Below, in pieces: positions 39,236 through 51,316 of a stretch of DNA of 64,000 nt; position 1 is the stretch's first letter; the number at the start of each line of letters is the position of its first letter. Made by a program: the position numbers and the translations under genes. This stretch comes from Timema cristinae (lineage: Eukaryota > Arthropoda > Insecta > Phasmatodea > Timematidae), in contig JBCFYV010001001.1 of the NCBI GenBank assembly GCA_039000515.1, forward strand, positions 14,541,925 through 14,605,924. Direction: 5' to 3'. The notes beneath the pieces are model-generated. The model saw only the letters and a program-made list of their open reading frames with translations. It was not told the origin of the DNA and ran no database searches.

Positions 39236-42200
39236 ATGGCCACTAGCTCAGTCACTAAAACTAAAGGCTGTAAGTAATATGGTTTTATATGCTTTTTATT
39301 TGAATTAAAGAACCAAATTCATTTTGTTTCATGTTAAATACTATTTGTCGTAATAAATGGGTGAAATTATAATGTAAGGGCATTTACGTAATTTAGAGGT
39401 TATTTTCTAATACTAGACAAAAGGCCTCTATTTTTACGATTATAAATAATATTAAGAATACCCAAATAAGGTTTTTTGTCGCTACTTGTAGCTTACATGC
39501 CTATCATAGATTCTGCGGTCTGCCTCAGATTAATCTCTAAATTAAATGGCCTTGAGGGGCAGGAACTTGGTTAGCTCGGAGGCAGAGTAATGGCACAGTA
39601 CCTAACCGATGATTAGGCCCACATGGTTTATTTGAGTTATGGGGTCAAGAACGTATATCGTTACTTTAAAAAAAAATTGTACTAAAGACTGTTATAATTA
39701 ATAAGATAATACTATACGCCAGCCCACACACGATTTTGCCCAACAAGTGTATTCTTAAAACATGTAGGGCCTACACTTTGACTACTGATTTATAACCGCC
39801 TAAGACACAAAGGATGAAAATTGTTTTCATTTAAAATGTAAGACAATTTAGTTTGAAATTCAATAGCACTTTCGTCTGAATGTAGAGATGAAACAAAGTG
39901 TTGGTAGAGGGAATGGAGGAGAATATCGGATTGCAGTGTTGCATCAATGATTCATTCAAAAAGCAGAATGCTTCCAATGATTTGCAGGAAATATCAAGCT
40001 ATAATCAGCACAAACCATTAAGAATAAGTTTATCTTACTGTGAGAGCTGGCAAACTCAAATTTGTCACACTTTTATGACCAATTGGTGACAATGTTGCCT
40101 GGCTCTAGACTCTAAACTGACTTTCTCTTCACATATAAATATGACTGTAACAAAATCAATTAATTTGTTAGTGTTTGCCAAAAGAAAGAAAATACTTTAC
40201 TGACACTAGAACAAAACTTTTCCTCTATTATTCTCTTAATACAAATAAACTTGGAATTTGGTTTTATTATTTGGTCTCCACACTATAAAAAGTATGCCTA
40301 GTGGCTTGAAAAAGTTCAATACAATTTAATTAAATCATTTTCTTATAATAATCAAAATTCTATTCCTTTGGTCCATATAGAAACCCGGCAAACATATTTT
40401 GATATGAGCTTTCTATACAAACTTATAAATGGACAAATAGGCTGTGATGACCTACTGGAACACATTAAACTCTTACTACCGCCAAAACTGACAATAGTAC
40501 ATAGTAATAGTACATTCTTCTGTGATGGAAAATCTACTAATTACTTGTACAACTCATCTTTGTCTTACATACCTCATACACACAATTTAATAAGCAACAG
40601 TTACAAGTCTTCAGACCTATTTGGCAGCATACAGACTGTCTTAAAAACCAAATTACTAAACTACTTTTGAAAATCACACTAAATTGACTCTTTAAGTATA
40701 TGTTCAATTAAATTCTTTTTAAAATTAAAATGCCAATGCAGTTCTTTTCTAAACAAGCTAACTTCTGTTTCTGAAAGCCAGCAATAACTGATTAAGGCCC
40801 TAGTTCCTTCAAATGAAACAAATAAACTAAAAAATTTAAACCTCAGTTAAAAAATAATCTTTAGAGTGTTTATAATAAAACAAATTAATAAATCTAAAAC
40901 TATGAAAATTAAATTACAATACACTTTTGAAATGATTATGGTAATTCATTTAGCGTTTTAGCTAGGCCTATTTACATGGGTCACATTTTTTGACGTCTTA
41001 AAGAATTAACAACACTGCTGGGTAAGGGTTTTTTTTTTGTAAAAAATATTTTCTCAAAAGTAACAGTAAACGGTCTTTTGCTGAATTACTTGATAAGGTT
41101 TTGTATAAAATATGCACAAATTTTTCCATCAAATCTGACGCTAAGGAAAACCTCTTACAGATATATCAGTTAATAGAAGAAGTACCCAGGGTAACAACAC
41201 ACTCCTTTATGTGGTTACCCTGGGAAATTATTCTCTTTGCTTCAAACAGACAGACAAAAAAAGCCTTCATTTCACTTCTTCTGATCTAGTAATTAACTAG
41301 TTCAAATCAAATTAAATTTTAAAATTTCGATTTTGACCTGCACATGTTAGTACACAGGGCTACTAATTATTAAATTTCAGACCTCTGTGTGGGGTCGATA
41401 TTGCACAGTGATAATAACAGACAGACACATACACAAACTCTTATTATTTTTTTACATAGATAAAACATTTGGGTAGTATTCATATTATTAATTTTTTGTT
41501 GTTTTTATGGTCCTAAATCCAAAATAATGTGATTTTTTTTAAGAACAAGGTGCCTAATGGGCCACAAAAGTCACGGACAAGGTTAATGCTTGCCATCTAG
41601 TTAAAGTTTAATGTAGCATGTGAGTTGCATTATGACTATAAAATATGCATTTTATATTGTTCAACCCTCTACCGAAAGAATTTTGTGGTCAAAAGAGGTC
41701 ACCAAAAAGTCACTAATTTTTGGTTTTTCTAACTCACACACTTGAACTTGTATTAAGATTATAAAAATAAAATAAATAAATGAATCTATGCATTTAAACC
41801 TTGGACACGTTAAATAATAGCTTGCATCTTTTTTTTCCCCCTTGCAGTAGTCGCACTGTTCAAGAGAGGATGGAATGAAATACCTTCAATAGTTGGATCA
41901 ACTGGCTTAGCACTAATCGGTGTATGTTTTGGAGTTTATGGTTGCTACAATGTGACTGTCAACAAGAAAAACATTAAAAAATATAGAGATGCACTCGTTG
42001 GTAAGATTTTTAGTTAAATACCAATTTGTCTTGTTCATAGTTCAAAATAAACACTGTAACATTGCTAAACTCTTTAGCTAGGTAGGTAGGCAGGCCCAGG
42101 GGTGCAGAATATGTTCATAGATCCAATATTTCCCCAAAACACAACATTAAAAAAAAAAAATTCTCCGAAAACCATAGTGCTCAAAATAAAACATTGAATT

Positions 42201-44248
42201 TTTTTATAAAGGCTGGAGGGAATCAGGATTATTACCTACTACATAGTTTGGAAAACTCAAATTCAAACATATTTTTAATCATAGTTATTTTTATAGTACC
42301 TACCTTATAAAAAAAGTTTTCTTCCATATCCTTGTGTGCATAACTTATTGCTATTAATTGTTCATTGATATCAGTAGGCTTACCGGTACTAACATTTAAT
42401 TTTACATCTTTATAGTAAGAGGCAATGGAGTGTAATTCCGGGAGGCCTTGGTTTAATTGTTGATTTCCATAGACTTTTTGTTTTTTCGTAGACTCGCCAC
42501 TACTGTAAGGTATATCTATCACTATCAATCACACTATGGTAAATACTATTGCTATTTACGACTATGAGTTTTTCCTGATAACATAATTTACATTTTACAA
42601 AACTTGCAATACTCTCTTGATCCTTGCTTCTAGGTTTTTCTTAGGGATGTTTATTAGATATGTGATATCCAAGTTTATCATGTCTGCCACGCCATTCACA
42701 ATAAGCACAGTTGACATAATAAACATTTGTTTCACTAAACCATATAATTTTTATCAACATTTATCCATAGAACAATGTACAAACCCTGATAGGTCCACTA
42801 AATACAACAATTTAATGGCTACACAATTATTACAATACACATATCAATACACAAGTTTAAATAAACTGTGCGCACATCGCCATGTAAGTGGGCTACATAT
42901 AAGAGTGACTGAATTCAAACTAAAATAAAACATCACTCACCCTTTCCTACACTCCCCTGCCTGCCCGCCATAACTACCAAACACCCGCAGTAGGTGACTG
43001 ATGACTCATCACTCAATGATGCCTTTAGCCAGGTTGAATTATTAGATTTTTCCTTTGCCCTTTATCTCAACCTCTGACACATTATCTTAGCCCCTAGACA
43101 CTGCAACTCTTTGTGCTTACACCAACTCTGCCTCACTATGGCACATATTGATAGTGTGGGTGTTGAGTGTCATCAGCCTTTGTTTTTCATACAAATGAAA
43201 CTACCATATCAGAACCAGAATGTACTAAAAACCATCATCAACAAAATTGTTGGACTTTTCCCTTCTCCAAATTTCCCCAGGACAGCTTTAATTTCCCTCG
43301 AACCTCATTTGCGCGTTCGGACATATTTTGCACCCTGGGTAAACCTATGCATGTAATTTAAGAGCTCATGGTATTGGGTACAATATTACGCTGAACCAGA
43401 AAACATATCAAAGTGTGTAGTTTCTGCATTATTTACTTTAACAACAGTGATATTGAAATTGGTTTATTAATTTTTTTTTTTTTAAATATTTATTTTTACT
43501 TTTGTTGTATTTATTTAAGTGTGTGCAAGTATGCATTTTTCACTTAGAGTTGAGTTCCAATAAAAACAAAGTGTTTTTTTTCCGAGTTGGAGTAGACTGT
43601 ATTATTTGTACAATAAATATTTTAATTTGAATTTTTGTAATATATCCATGCATAAACAATAAATAAGTACAAACACATTTTTTTTAGAACTAATTTTTTT
43701 TTGGGTGAAAACATTGATAGTCATACAAATTCAAATAAGTTAAATATAATCGTACAGTTTTTTTAAACTAGACAAAAGGAAATTTTGGGGGACTATATTT
43801 GCTAAAAAATTATGATCTTTAAAATTAAATCAATTTAATCAAACTAGGAAATTTTTAGAAAATGAGTAAGAATTCAGAGTGCTCGAATTTTTTTGAATTC
43901 TGTAAAAAATTCATTGAGTCCAGTTTAAGCAGCAAATAAAACTCAACTCGAACTCAAATTTTTAAGTACTTGCACACTCCAAATTTTTTAAAGAAAATAT
44001 AGTAAAATGGTTTCACTGGTCATAATTCCATTGTTTTATAAAGTATAATGCATAAAGTCACATCACAATGTCACGTCTAAGCTGTGTGCTATCAGTGGGG
44101 TGAGAGGTCTAAGGATTAGATTCTGATTTTATGTGTCAACAAAAATAACTAACATTTTATAGCTAACTCTGTATTAATCTGATATAATATAATATTTACA
44201 GTTGTGAGGCCAGATGATCCACTTGCTGCTCGTATACGAAGAGACTAA
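39236..44248 (+). CDS. NDUFA3/B9-like mitochondrial complex I accessory subunit, complete, 3 exons
   Basis: Predicted 77-aa single-pass membrane protein. Exons: 39236-39269 (34 nt; ATG in an aaaATGG context), 41848-42000 (after a pyrimidine-rich acceptor), 44202-44248 (TAA). GT/AG sites and phases are consistent (34+153+47 = 234 nt). The protein starts MATSSVTKTKG and continues with FKRGWNEIPSIVGS. One hydrophobic helix (about residues 23-45, TGLALIGVCFGVYG) follows, then a basic stretch, and it ends VVRPDDPLAARIRRD. The layout of a short N-terminus, W-x-x-x-P, one helix and a tail with V-R-x-D-D matches NDUFA3 (B9) of respiratory complex I, an inner-membrane accessory subunit. That assignment comes from memory of the family pattern and is moderate only. 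Intron 1 carries a LINE ORF2 fragment in the same sense; intron 2 carries an hAT-like element. The gene is head-to-head with COG6. Confidence 0.75.
40090..40680 (+). mobile_element. LINE ORF2 3' end (Jockey/CR1-like) in NDUFA3-like intron 1
   Basis: Degenerate LDSKLTFSSHI is followed by an open stretch with RQTYFDMSFLYKLINGQIGC, matching the RR..D..FLYKLLNG.IDCP pattern near the end of such ORFs. The first third has frame breaks; the last 100 codons are open and end in TGA at 40670. It has the same sense as the host gene. Confidence 0.7.
42097..43337 (-). mobile_element. hAT-like non-autonomous element, copy 2 (inverted relative to copy 1)
   Basis: Reverse-complement relative of 8384-9609 over nearly its whole length, with the same terminal GGGTGCA motifs. 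The flanking 8-mers (ggcaggcc and ggtaaacc) agree at only five positions, so this copy looks older. It lies in intron 2 of the NDUFA3-like gene. Minus-strand bases 42528-42232 still read as 98 codons without a stop; this matches disrupted frames in copy 1 and may be a transposase remnant. Confidence 0.8.
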
Positions 44249-44306
44249 ACAGCACCATTTCTTGTAACTATTTAAATTTGTTTACCTATGTAGATATGTA
44301 AAAGTA

Positions 44307-44312
44307 AATAAA
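44307..44312 (+). terminator. Poly(A) signal candidate of the NDUFA3-like gene
   Basis: AATAAA 58 nt after the stop codon, with a T/G-rich stretch downstream. It implies a very short 3' UTR. Confidence 0.6.
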
Positions 44313-44408
44313 GATCCTATGTGTACTTGAGTTTTAAAATATCCTTATTTTATAATGTAGCATTAGTGATAAATCCCAAATTTTGTTGATACTTAAGTAA
44401 TATAAAGG

Positions 44409-44626
44409 TTGATTTTGGTAGGAAGAACAGTAGAAGTTAGTTACTAAAGTTACTAAAACAATTTTAATATATTCATACATCAAGTCGTGTTATCTGCAGT
44501 TGTCACTTTCGATAGATATTATCAATACCTATAAAATAACACAAATAAAATAGTAAAATGTCATCAATATTGGTCGCAAATAAATAAATTTGAATTTACT
44601 CTACTGTTCTTCCAACCAAAATCAGC
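44409..44626. mobile_element. Short MITE-like inverted-repeat element
   Basis: Left arm about 44409-44436 (GATTTTGGTAGGAAGAACAG) and right arm about 44599-44625 are near-perfect reverse complements (one internal mismatch over about 24 bp). It is about 218 bp and begins about 100 bp after the poly(A) signal of the NDUFA3-like gene. Confidence 0.6.
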
Positions 44627-44639
44627 GTATACATAGTCA

Positions 44640-44905
44640 ACCTCAGGGGTCTTGGGGTAAAGTCTTTGCCTCAGGAACCGATGTTCGTGGATTCAAATCC
44701 GGCTTGGGTTGACATATTTTTCTTGAGCAATAAAAATCCGTAGCATAAAGTCCTCGGTTCTATGTCGAATGTGGCATATAAAAGAAACCTGCAAGGTATG
44801 TGGGTTTGATTCCTGCCATGGCCAAAAAATTCATCATTGCGGAAATGTGGGTTTCCACTTTCACCATGATGAATTAACAGTCGAGGGTTAAGTGTTGCAT
44901 TTCTT
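44640..44905 (+). repeat. Two adjacent tRNA-like SINE heads (C-like)
   Basis: Box B-like GATTCAAATCC near 44692 and GTTTGATTCC near 44806, followed by the family C body (catcattgcggaaatgtggg). Truncated. Confidence 0.5.
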
Positions 44906-45584
44906 TAAGATTAAAGTTAGTTAATAAGTAATATGCTGATATTCTCATTTGGTTCAGGAAGTGGATATTAAATAACTCAAATTCAAAACAAAACCATCAC
45001 CCTCCAGAATAGCGGCATTTACCAAGTTCCTCCATTAATTTGCCACTAAAACCATTTTTAACTGCTCTAGAGTGAGATTCTGTGGGAATATGCATTTGAG
45101 AAGAACCTGAACAAAATAACTTTTTAGCTCTGGACTGCTCTAAATCTCTTCTCCATCTACAGCTTCAATGAACAACCCGGGCTGAGATTCACCCTCTCCC
45201 CATTTTAAAGCTGCTACTGTCTCCTTACAAGGTCAAACTCTGGCACATGTAATAGATCCACTTCAAAAACTATGAGCATTTGGTCGATCGACAGTCCCTT
45301 TCTTTCCAAGAAATGCATCCTTAAGTATGCCAAATGTTCCAGAAAATTGGGATTGTCGCCGAATTTTACCTTTTGTTCCAGTGCCCTAAAGGGGCTAAGC
45401 TGGGAATGGATGAACTGGTTAAGAAAAAATTAAGGCAGAAAGAAAGCAAGTAAAAAAAAAAGTCGAATACATGAATTCTTCTACATCCGGCAATGTCCTG
45501 GCGACTGTCAACCATTTGAGTCTGATATATATTTGGATTCGAAAGAAAATTTAGGAATACACGAAATATGGGTGAATAATGACA

Positions 45585-45700
45585 CTGGGCACGGGACGAT
45601 TCCTAGGTAGCTCCTTAGAGAATTAGCACACCAAGCTTAAGGTCCTGGTTCGATTCCCATGTGCAGGTGTCATTTTTAAATTTAAAGAATATGATACTAA
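45585..45700 (+). repeat. tRNA-derived SINE family D
   Basis: gggacgattcctaggtagct, box B GGTTCGATTCCC, aggtgtcatttttaaattt. Confidence 0.6.
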
Positions 45701-45919
45701 GATGTGGCTATAACCGTAATTAATAAAAATAAAGTTTGTCTAATTAATCCATCTTGATAAGTATATTCATACAATTGTAATTGTACTATTGGCAGCATAA
45801 AGCGCTACCGAGTCGAATGTGGCTGCGTTTTCTGATAGCTCGTGATCTAAATTGATTACTTGTATGTTGCTGATGATTTCCACATGTGCATCACAGATTA
45901 TCTAATATGTGCACAAGGA

Positions 45920-46075
45920 ATGACCTTGGGGAAGAGAAGATTCCTGGATTGCTCAATGGTCAGAGCATCGTTGTACTAAGTCAAAGGTTCCAAGTTCAAT
46001 TCTCATGTCCAGGTGTCATTTTTCATTTTAGAGAATATGATATTTAAATGCAGCTATAACCGTAACTAGGCTTGG
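45920..46075 (+). repeat. tRNA-derived SINE family D
   Basis: attcctggattgctcaatgg, box B-like AGTTCAATTC, gtccaggtgtcatttttca. Confidence 0.6.
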
Positions 46076-46227
46076 CTATTTAATCTATCATTATATATTT
46101 TATATTTAACGATTCCAGAGTTTATCTTTCTAATTTCAAAATCTCTGCATACAACTACTACATCACATACTATTTATCTATTTGTAATAAATGTATAATT
46201 ATAGAAAAATTTGTATCGTTACTAACC

Positions 46228-46500
46228 TAATTATGACGACCCACTCTGTGGTCTAGTTGTCAGAGTTCCTGGCTACAGATCCAGAGGTCCTTGGATTGAT
46301 CCTTGGCACTTTAAAATTTTCTGTGAAGAAGTAGGTCTGGAACGGGTTCAATTCAGCCTTGTGGAATCAAATGAGGATCTACTTGAATGAAAAAGTAGCA
46401 GCTCTGGTCTAGAAAACAGCTTAACAGCTGGAGAGTACATTGTGCTGACCACATGACATCCTCTATTCACAAATGTTGGCACTAGCTTAGCCAACAGATG
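46228..46500 (+). repeat. tRNA-derived SINE family E
   Basis: gacccactctgtggtctagt (box A-like TGGTCTAGTTGTC) and GGATTGATCC (box B-like). The 3' part (gtgctgaccacatgacatcc) recurs at about 60388-60440. Confidence 0.55.
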
Positions 46501-46626
46501 GCGGCCGTACTAAAATTTATCAATTGTATAGCCTTTAATATTTCATTATAGAATTAAGGCCTAGGTTGATTAATTAATTAATACTTCCTAATTTATAGTT
46601 TAAAAAATATAAAAATGAAGTCACAA

Positions 46627-46629
<3 letters not shown>

Positions 46630-46685
<56 letters not shown>
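46630..46685. repeat. (TA)28 microsatellite
   Basis: Uninterrupted TA run of about 56 bp. Shorter TA runs lie at 6412-6434, 11573-11600 and 30204-30225. Confidence 0.95.
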
Positions 46686-46687
<2 letters not shown>

Positions 46688-47024
46688 ATATTCTGATGTT
46701 TTAATACTACATTTCAAAAAGTATTTTGTGATTTTGTATATTGGTAAGGCAACAAATCTGGATAAAATATTAACAAAGTAAATAGGAAGTATTAGTGAGT
46801 GTGGGGAGAATAATAGAAGTGGGTAAGTTTTAGAGACTGGGAAACAGCAAAACCTTTCAACTTAGGAACGATTATAATGGTAGCTCCGAGAACATGTTGC
46901 AAATGAATCTGTAAAGAAAAAGACATGAAAAAGATAGATGGTATTAGGGCATGGCCATACTTACACCCTGGTTGCTGTAACTAGTATGTCAGAGCGTTGA
47001 GTAATATTTATATGAGAGACACCC

Positions 47025-47285
47025 AAAGTCAGGTTTGTGACCAAGTTGTCATTACAAGGTTATTGTCTTTGGGTATGGTCACCCTCATATTTAACGAGGA
47101 TCTCGAGGTTCGAATCTTGGTTGGGTGTACTAAGTTTATTTTCCTAAATAGTTTTCCAATCTCCCTCCAATGCAAATGTGGATACACTTCCTTTAAATTA
47201 AACCTCATTATCCTTTACTCACTAGTTTAATTAATATATATGTGTACAACCTGAACAGGTAGTAAGATGAGGTGCTAAAAAAACA
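47025..47285 (+). repeat. SINE family A
   Basis: Box B GGTTCGAATC near 47107 and gtgtactaagtttattttcc. Tail caggtagtaagatgaggtgc then poly-A. Confidence 0.7.
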
Positions 47286-47964
47286 AAGTTAGTATGTGTG
47301 CATGCTTCCTGGTCGCAAGTATGGCCTTAGCCTAAGGAGGAAGTGGGGGATGAGATGGGAGGGGTGACTGTGTCCAGCTATCAGCCACCAATTTATCGTA
47401 ATTTGAGAAAATATAAACATAAAAGAGTTTGATAACAGTCCACCAGGAAATAAAATTTGTGCATGTTATAAATAGTGTGACGTGTAGACACAATGAATTT
47501 TGCTAATTTTGTGTGTATTGTAGACTATTTTTGTTTATTTTAAATTGGTTTATTTATCTAAAGTGCTAAATAACTGTGTTTGCCAGGTTAACAATATTGA
47601 TTCCATCAAATGAACAAAGCAATCTAGTATATTTTCATTTTTGTTATGGAGAACATTTTAAAAATACGATCATTTTTTGCAAAATTGACACTATTTTACT
47701 ATAGTATTACAGTAGTGTTATTTTTTAAGCATTTATAATATTTATCAAAAGTAACATGTGCAGATTGAGCTGGGCATCTAGCCAGTAACAAACATCAACC
47801 TTTAACAAGTAGTGAGCTATGACAATTTTAACAATGGCCCCAAAGTTGTTTTTAAAAAAATTTAAATAGGGAAATATTAATAAAATGATGCAGGATAATA
47901 TTTTAATATGGTTTATTAAAAACATATAAAAAATATTATTTTAAATAAAGTACCTATACATAGG

Positions 47965-48057
47965 TGCGTGACATTCTCTGTGGAAGAAAAGTCCCCTTGA
48001 AGTGTAAGGAAGTATTATACAGGGCGCTGTTTAGTATGAATATACCTACTGAGCCAG
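47965..48057 (+). mobile_element. Short LINE fragment
   Basis: Reads [15 protein letters not shown], the same segment as at 26400 and 60240, cut off just before the BEL-like element. Confidence 0.5.
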
Positions 48058-50562
48058 CTGTGATCTATTATTTTTGTAATTAATTATATTCATTAGCACT
48101 AGATGTCAGCACCGCATTGACCCTTTTCTCTTAATGGCTCTGGGCTCGTCTACCCGTGCTTTTTCTTAGTATAACGGAAAAACAATGTTCAAGCGTCTTT
48201 TAGTCTCGGGGTACACAGCCATGGAACTTTCTCGTGTAAAATAGTTATTAAGTGCTCAAGAAACAAGATTAGGGCGCCCCAGCTATAATCTCATCACTCC
48301 AGGTACTCTGTCACCATTCGCAAAGGTAGGCTCAAAGTAAATTAATTGTTTCTCTGTTTGATAATTAAAGCGTGTGAACAAAATCTCGCCTGTTAACAAC
48401 GCAAATAATATTTGGTCCTTCGAGCCGGATCTATTTCTTTAAAATAAAATGAACTCTCGCTATGGTACAGTACAGTCTATTAAGAGGACAAATGACTTTT
48501 CATAAAGTTATTAATATATACAAAGTGCTTTCAATTGTGTTAAATTCTTTTTATAAACGCGAGCCTAACCATTTTATTTTGTATTTAATTACAAAACAAT
48601 ATTTGTAAACTCGCCTCTGTGTCCCCGGACTTTAAGCTCAGTTTCACTTGCCATGTTAATAAGGTTTATAATCGCGTAGTTTTTTTGTATTGCTCTTTCA
48701 CGAACCTGTTGGTTGGACTCACAATTTGGTTTTTGATTGTATCTCATTTAATTAGTTCAAGTGTATTATTGTTTATTTTACTAATATTGGCCAACATGAG
48801 GTTCGTAACTTTCACTCGACAATGCAACCAAATAAAGAGACGCCTTGTTAAGATTAGGGAGTTTGTAATGCAAGCAAATTTCATTGTGGACAAAGGGGAA
48901 GTATTGTCCGAATATCATATTCGAAAAGGAAGTTGAGTCCAAACGTAATGAGTTTGAAGTGTTGTTATCTAAGTTTGTTTCGGAAGAAATTTAAGATTAC
49001 AATGATGATATTGTAATTCACAATCAAGATGAAATATTTGAATTACATACGTTTTTAAGTTGTAGTATAACAATGTTACTTCCCACTCCTGAACCTCAAC
49101 TGGACGATTCAAGTCATTCCGTGCCTAGTGGGTCTGTGGTTCCAACTCCCTCTATACGCTTACCGAAAATTGAACTACCGACCTTCTCTGGCGATTCATC
49201 ACATTGGATGAGTTATCACAATTTGTTCAACACAACTATTCACCAAAATTCGAACTTAACACCAGTTGAGAAAAGGTCATATCTGATGTCAACTCTAAGT
49301 TCAGAAGCGCGTAATTTAATTAAGAGTATCCCTCTTTCCGCGCCCAACTATCAGATAGCCTACGATTTACTGTATAGTCGCTATCACAACATAAAAAACT
49401 TAACTTCTCTTCACATAAATAAAATCATTGATTTGCCTCATGTCACTAGTGGGTAACTCAAGAGCCTACGTAACATGCTCGGTAGCTACGATGAAAACAG
49501 TCAAGCTCTCCACGCTCTCGAATGTTCTCTATTGTTTTCATTGTTGTTGCGGAAACTTGACACAGGTTTGAGACCAGCCGCGGTACAAGTGTAAGTTTAC
49601 CGACGGTAGATGAACTGATTAGGTTTTTACATCTTGAAACGTCACACCTTGAGTCAGCCAACAATGTGAATACTACCCTAAAGCACCCGCACACTTCTTA
49701 TACACCACAAGTATCTTACTCATTGTCAAGGATGCCAAGTGGTATCAAACCCACGTCCTATCAAAATCACAAGGTCACGATATTATCCACCTCTCACACA
49801 AATTGTGTTTTTTGTAAAGCTGACATTCATTCAATTTATCGCTGTCCAGATTTCCAAGTCAAAACTCCTCAAGAAAGATTTAATTTTGTAAAAGCTAATG
49901 GAATCTGTTATAATTGTCTTGGTCACTTTCACACACTGAACAATTGTGAATCATCACGTTCATGTAACACATGTAATAAAAGACATCACACTTCACTACA
50001 TTTGGACCCAGACCCGTCTAAGGTCACTCAAGGGCATGCTACTCGTCCACCGCACAGCACTAAGAGTTTAGCACGTCAACAAGCATCAGCCAACGTATCA
50101 ACCACAAATACTCCGTTTGTTGGTTTGTCACACGTACATAACACCGTGCTATTAGCAACAACTCTTGTTAATCTCTCAACAGCTGATGGTGTCTCCCGTG
50201 TTGTTCGTGGAATATTGGATTCTACTCAAAGTACTTTCATCACGGAACAATGTGCTCAATTGCTACAGGTTAAACGCACTCGCACCCCAAGATCAATCAA
50301 TGGTATTTCCCAAGCTCTGGTAGATACTAAAGGCCTAACTAATCTTAATATTTCGTATCTGAATGGAAATATAATATCCCAAGAGCATCCCATATTAAAA
50401 TTGGATAAGATAACTTCAGATCTTCCTCGTGCAGCCCTTTTACCTGACATAAAAAGGAAGATGGCCTCCTTTGTCCTAGCCACTTCCTGTAGTATTCTTC
50501 TGGACAAGACGCTGGAACATTTTTTCTGTGAGTCTGATGCTCAGTTGATCTGGCCATTATAA
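48058..50562 (+). mobile_element. BEL/Pao LTR retrotransposon, decayed 5' half
   Basis: About 48058-48400 may be the 5' LTR. TTTGGTCCTTCGAGCCGGAT near 48411 resembles the leader/primer-site region of BEL-type elements (from memory). Broken gag/pol frames follow: 48793-48934, 49073-49456 (LPKIELPTFSGDSSHWMSYH, the DUF1759 region of BEL gag) and 49666-50562. The last contains a CCHC zinc knuckle (C-x2-C-x4-H-x4-C at 49906-49947) and the start of the protease-like region, where the usual D-S/T-G is replaced by D-S-T. Stops and frameshifts separate the pieces. No reverse transcriptase, integrase or 3' LTR is seen. A MITE follows 134 bp later. Confidence 0.8.
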
Positions 50563-50695
50563 TAGTGCTATCAACATTTGACGCCAGTATTAATGCTGTT
50601 GCATACAGTGACTTAACTTCTTCTTCGGAATTACTGCGTTGAGTTTCTAAAATTTCAAAATGTATTAACATGAGGGCAGGCTTCAGATATATCTA

Positions 50696-51316
50696 CAGTC
50701 AACTCTCGATTCTACGACCCCGGGAATAGCGTCCCTCTCGAAGTAACGACCCTTTTTTGGGGAACCGTGAAAAATGTGGGAAAAAAGGTTGAAAAGTTTA
50801 AGGAAATCGGCTGTAAAATATGTTTGTTGCATTCATTTAGGTCACTGCGTTGCAATTATCTTTGTGAGCGCTGTATTACTAGTAACTGGGGTGGGTCAGG
50901 TATAAAAATAGACACCACCTCATCAATGCCAGCCAATAGCACTTGACTCTGTCCACCCCCTCCCACAAGCAAGACAATGTTTCCCCGCGCGCGACTGCCG
51001 CTACATCACGCGCCAGGCTCGCTTTTGCCATTATTATTACGATTCTAGATTTGGTTACTATTTTGGTTTGATTTTGTGAACAATTTTTGACGACCCATTC
51101 TATTGTTTAACATTGTTATTTTGATTTGGTTACGTTTTTGTTAAATTTTGTGAACGATTTTTGATGACCCACGCTATTTGTTGTCTAAAAAAGGCAATTT
51201 TTTCATATGAAGGTCAGGGGTGGAACAAAATCTTTTAAAATTCCAATAATGACCCCTTCGAAATAACGACCCTTTTCCAGGGAACCGTGAAAGGTCGTAG
51301 AATCGAGAGTTGACTG
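50696..51316. mobile_element. TA-flanked MITE with 24-bp perfect terminal inverted repeats
   Basis: Begins CAGTCAACTCTCGATTCTAC and ends with its exact reverse complement; the match runs 24 bp. TA lies on both sides, as in Tc1/mariner/pogo insertions. Just inside each end is a related unit in direct orientation (taacgaccctttt..ggaaccgtgaaa at about 50741 and 51257). It is 621 bp with no transposase. Confidence 0.85.

Noticed and set aside
42617..42928. 103-codon plus-strand frame
   Set aside because: Lies in hAT copy 2; copy 1 has stops in the corresponding frame and no protein family fits.
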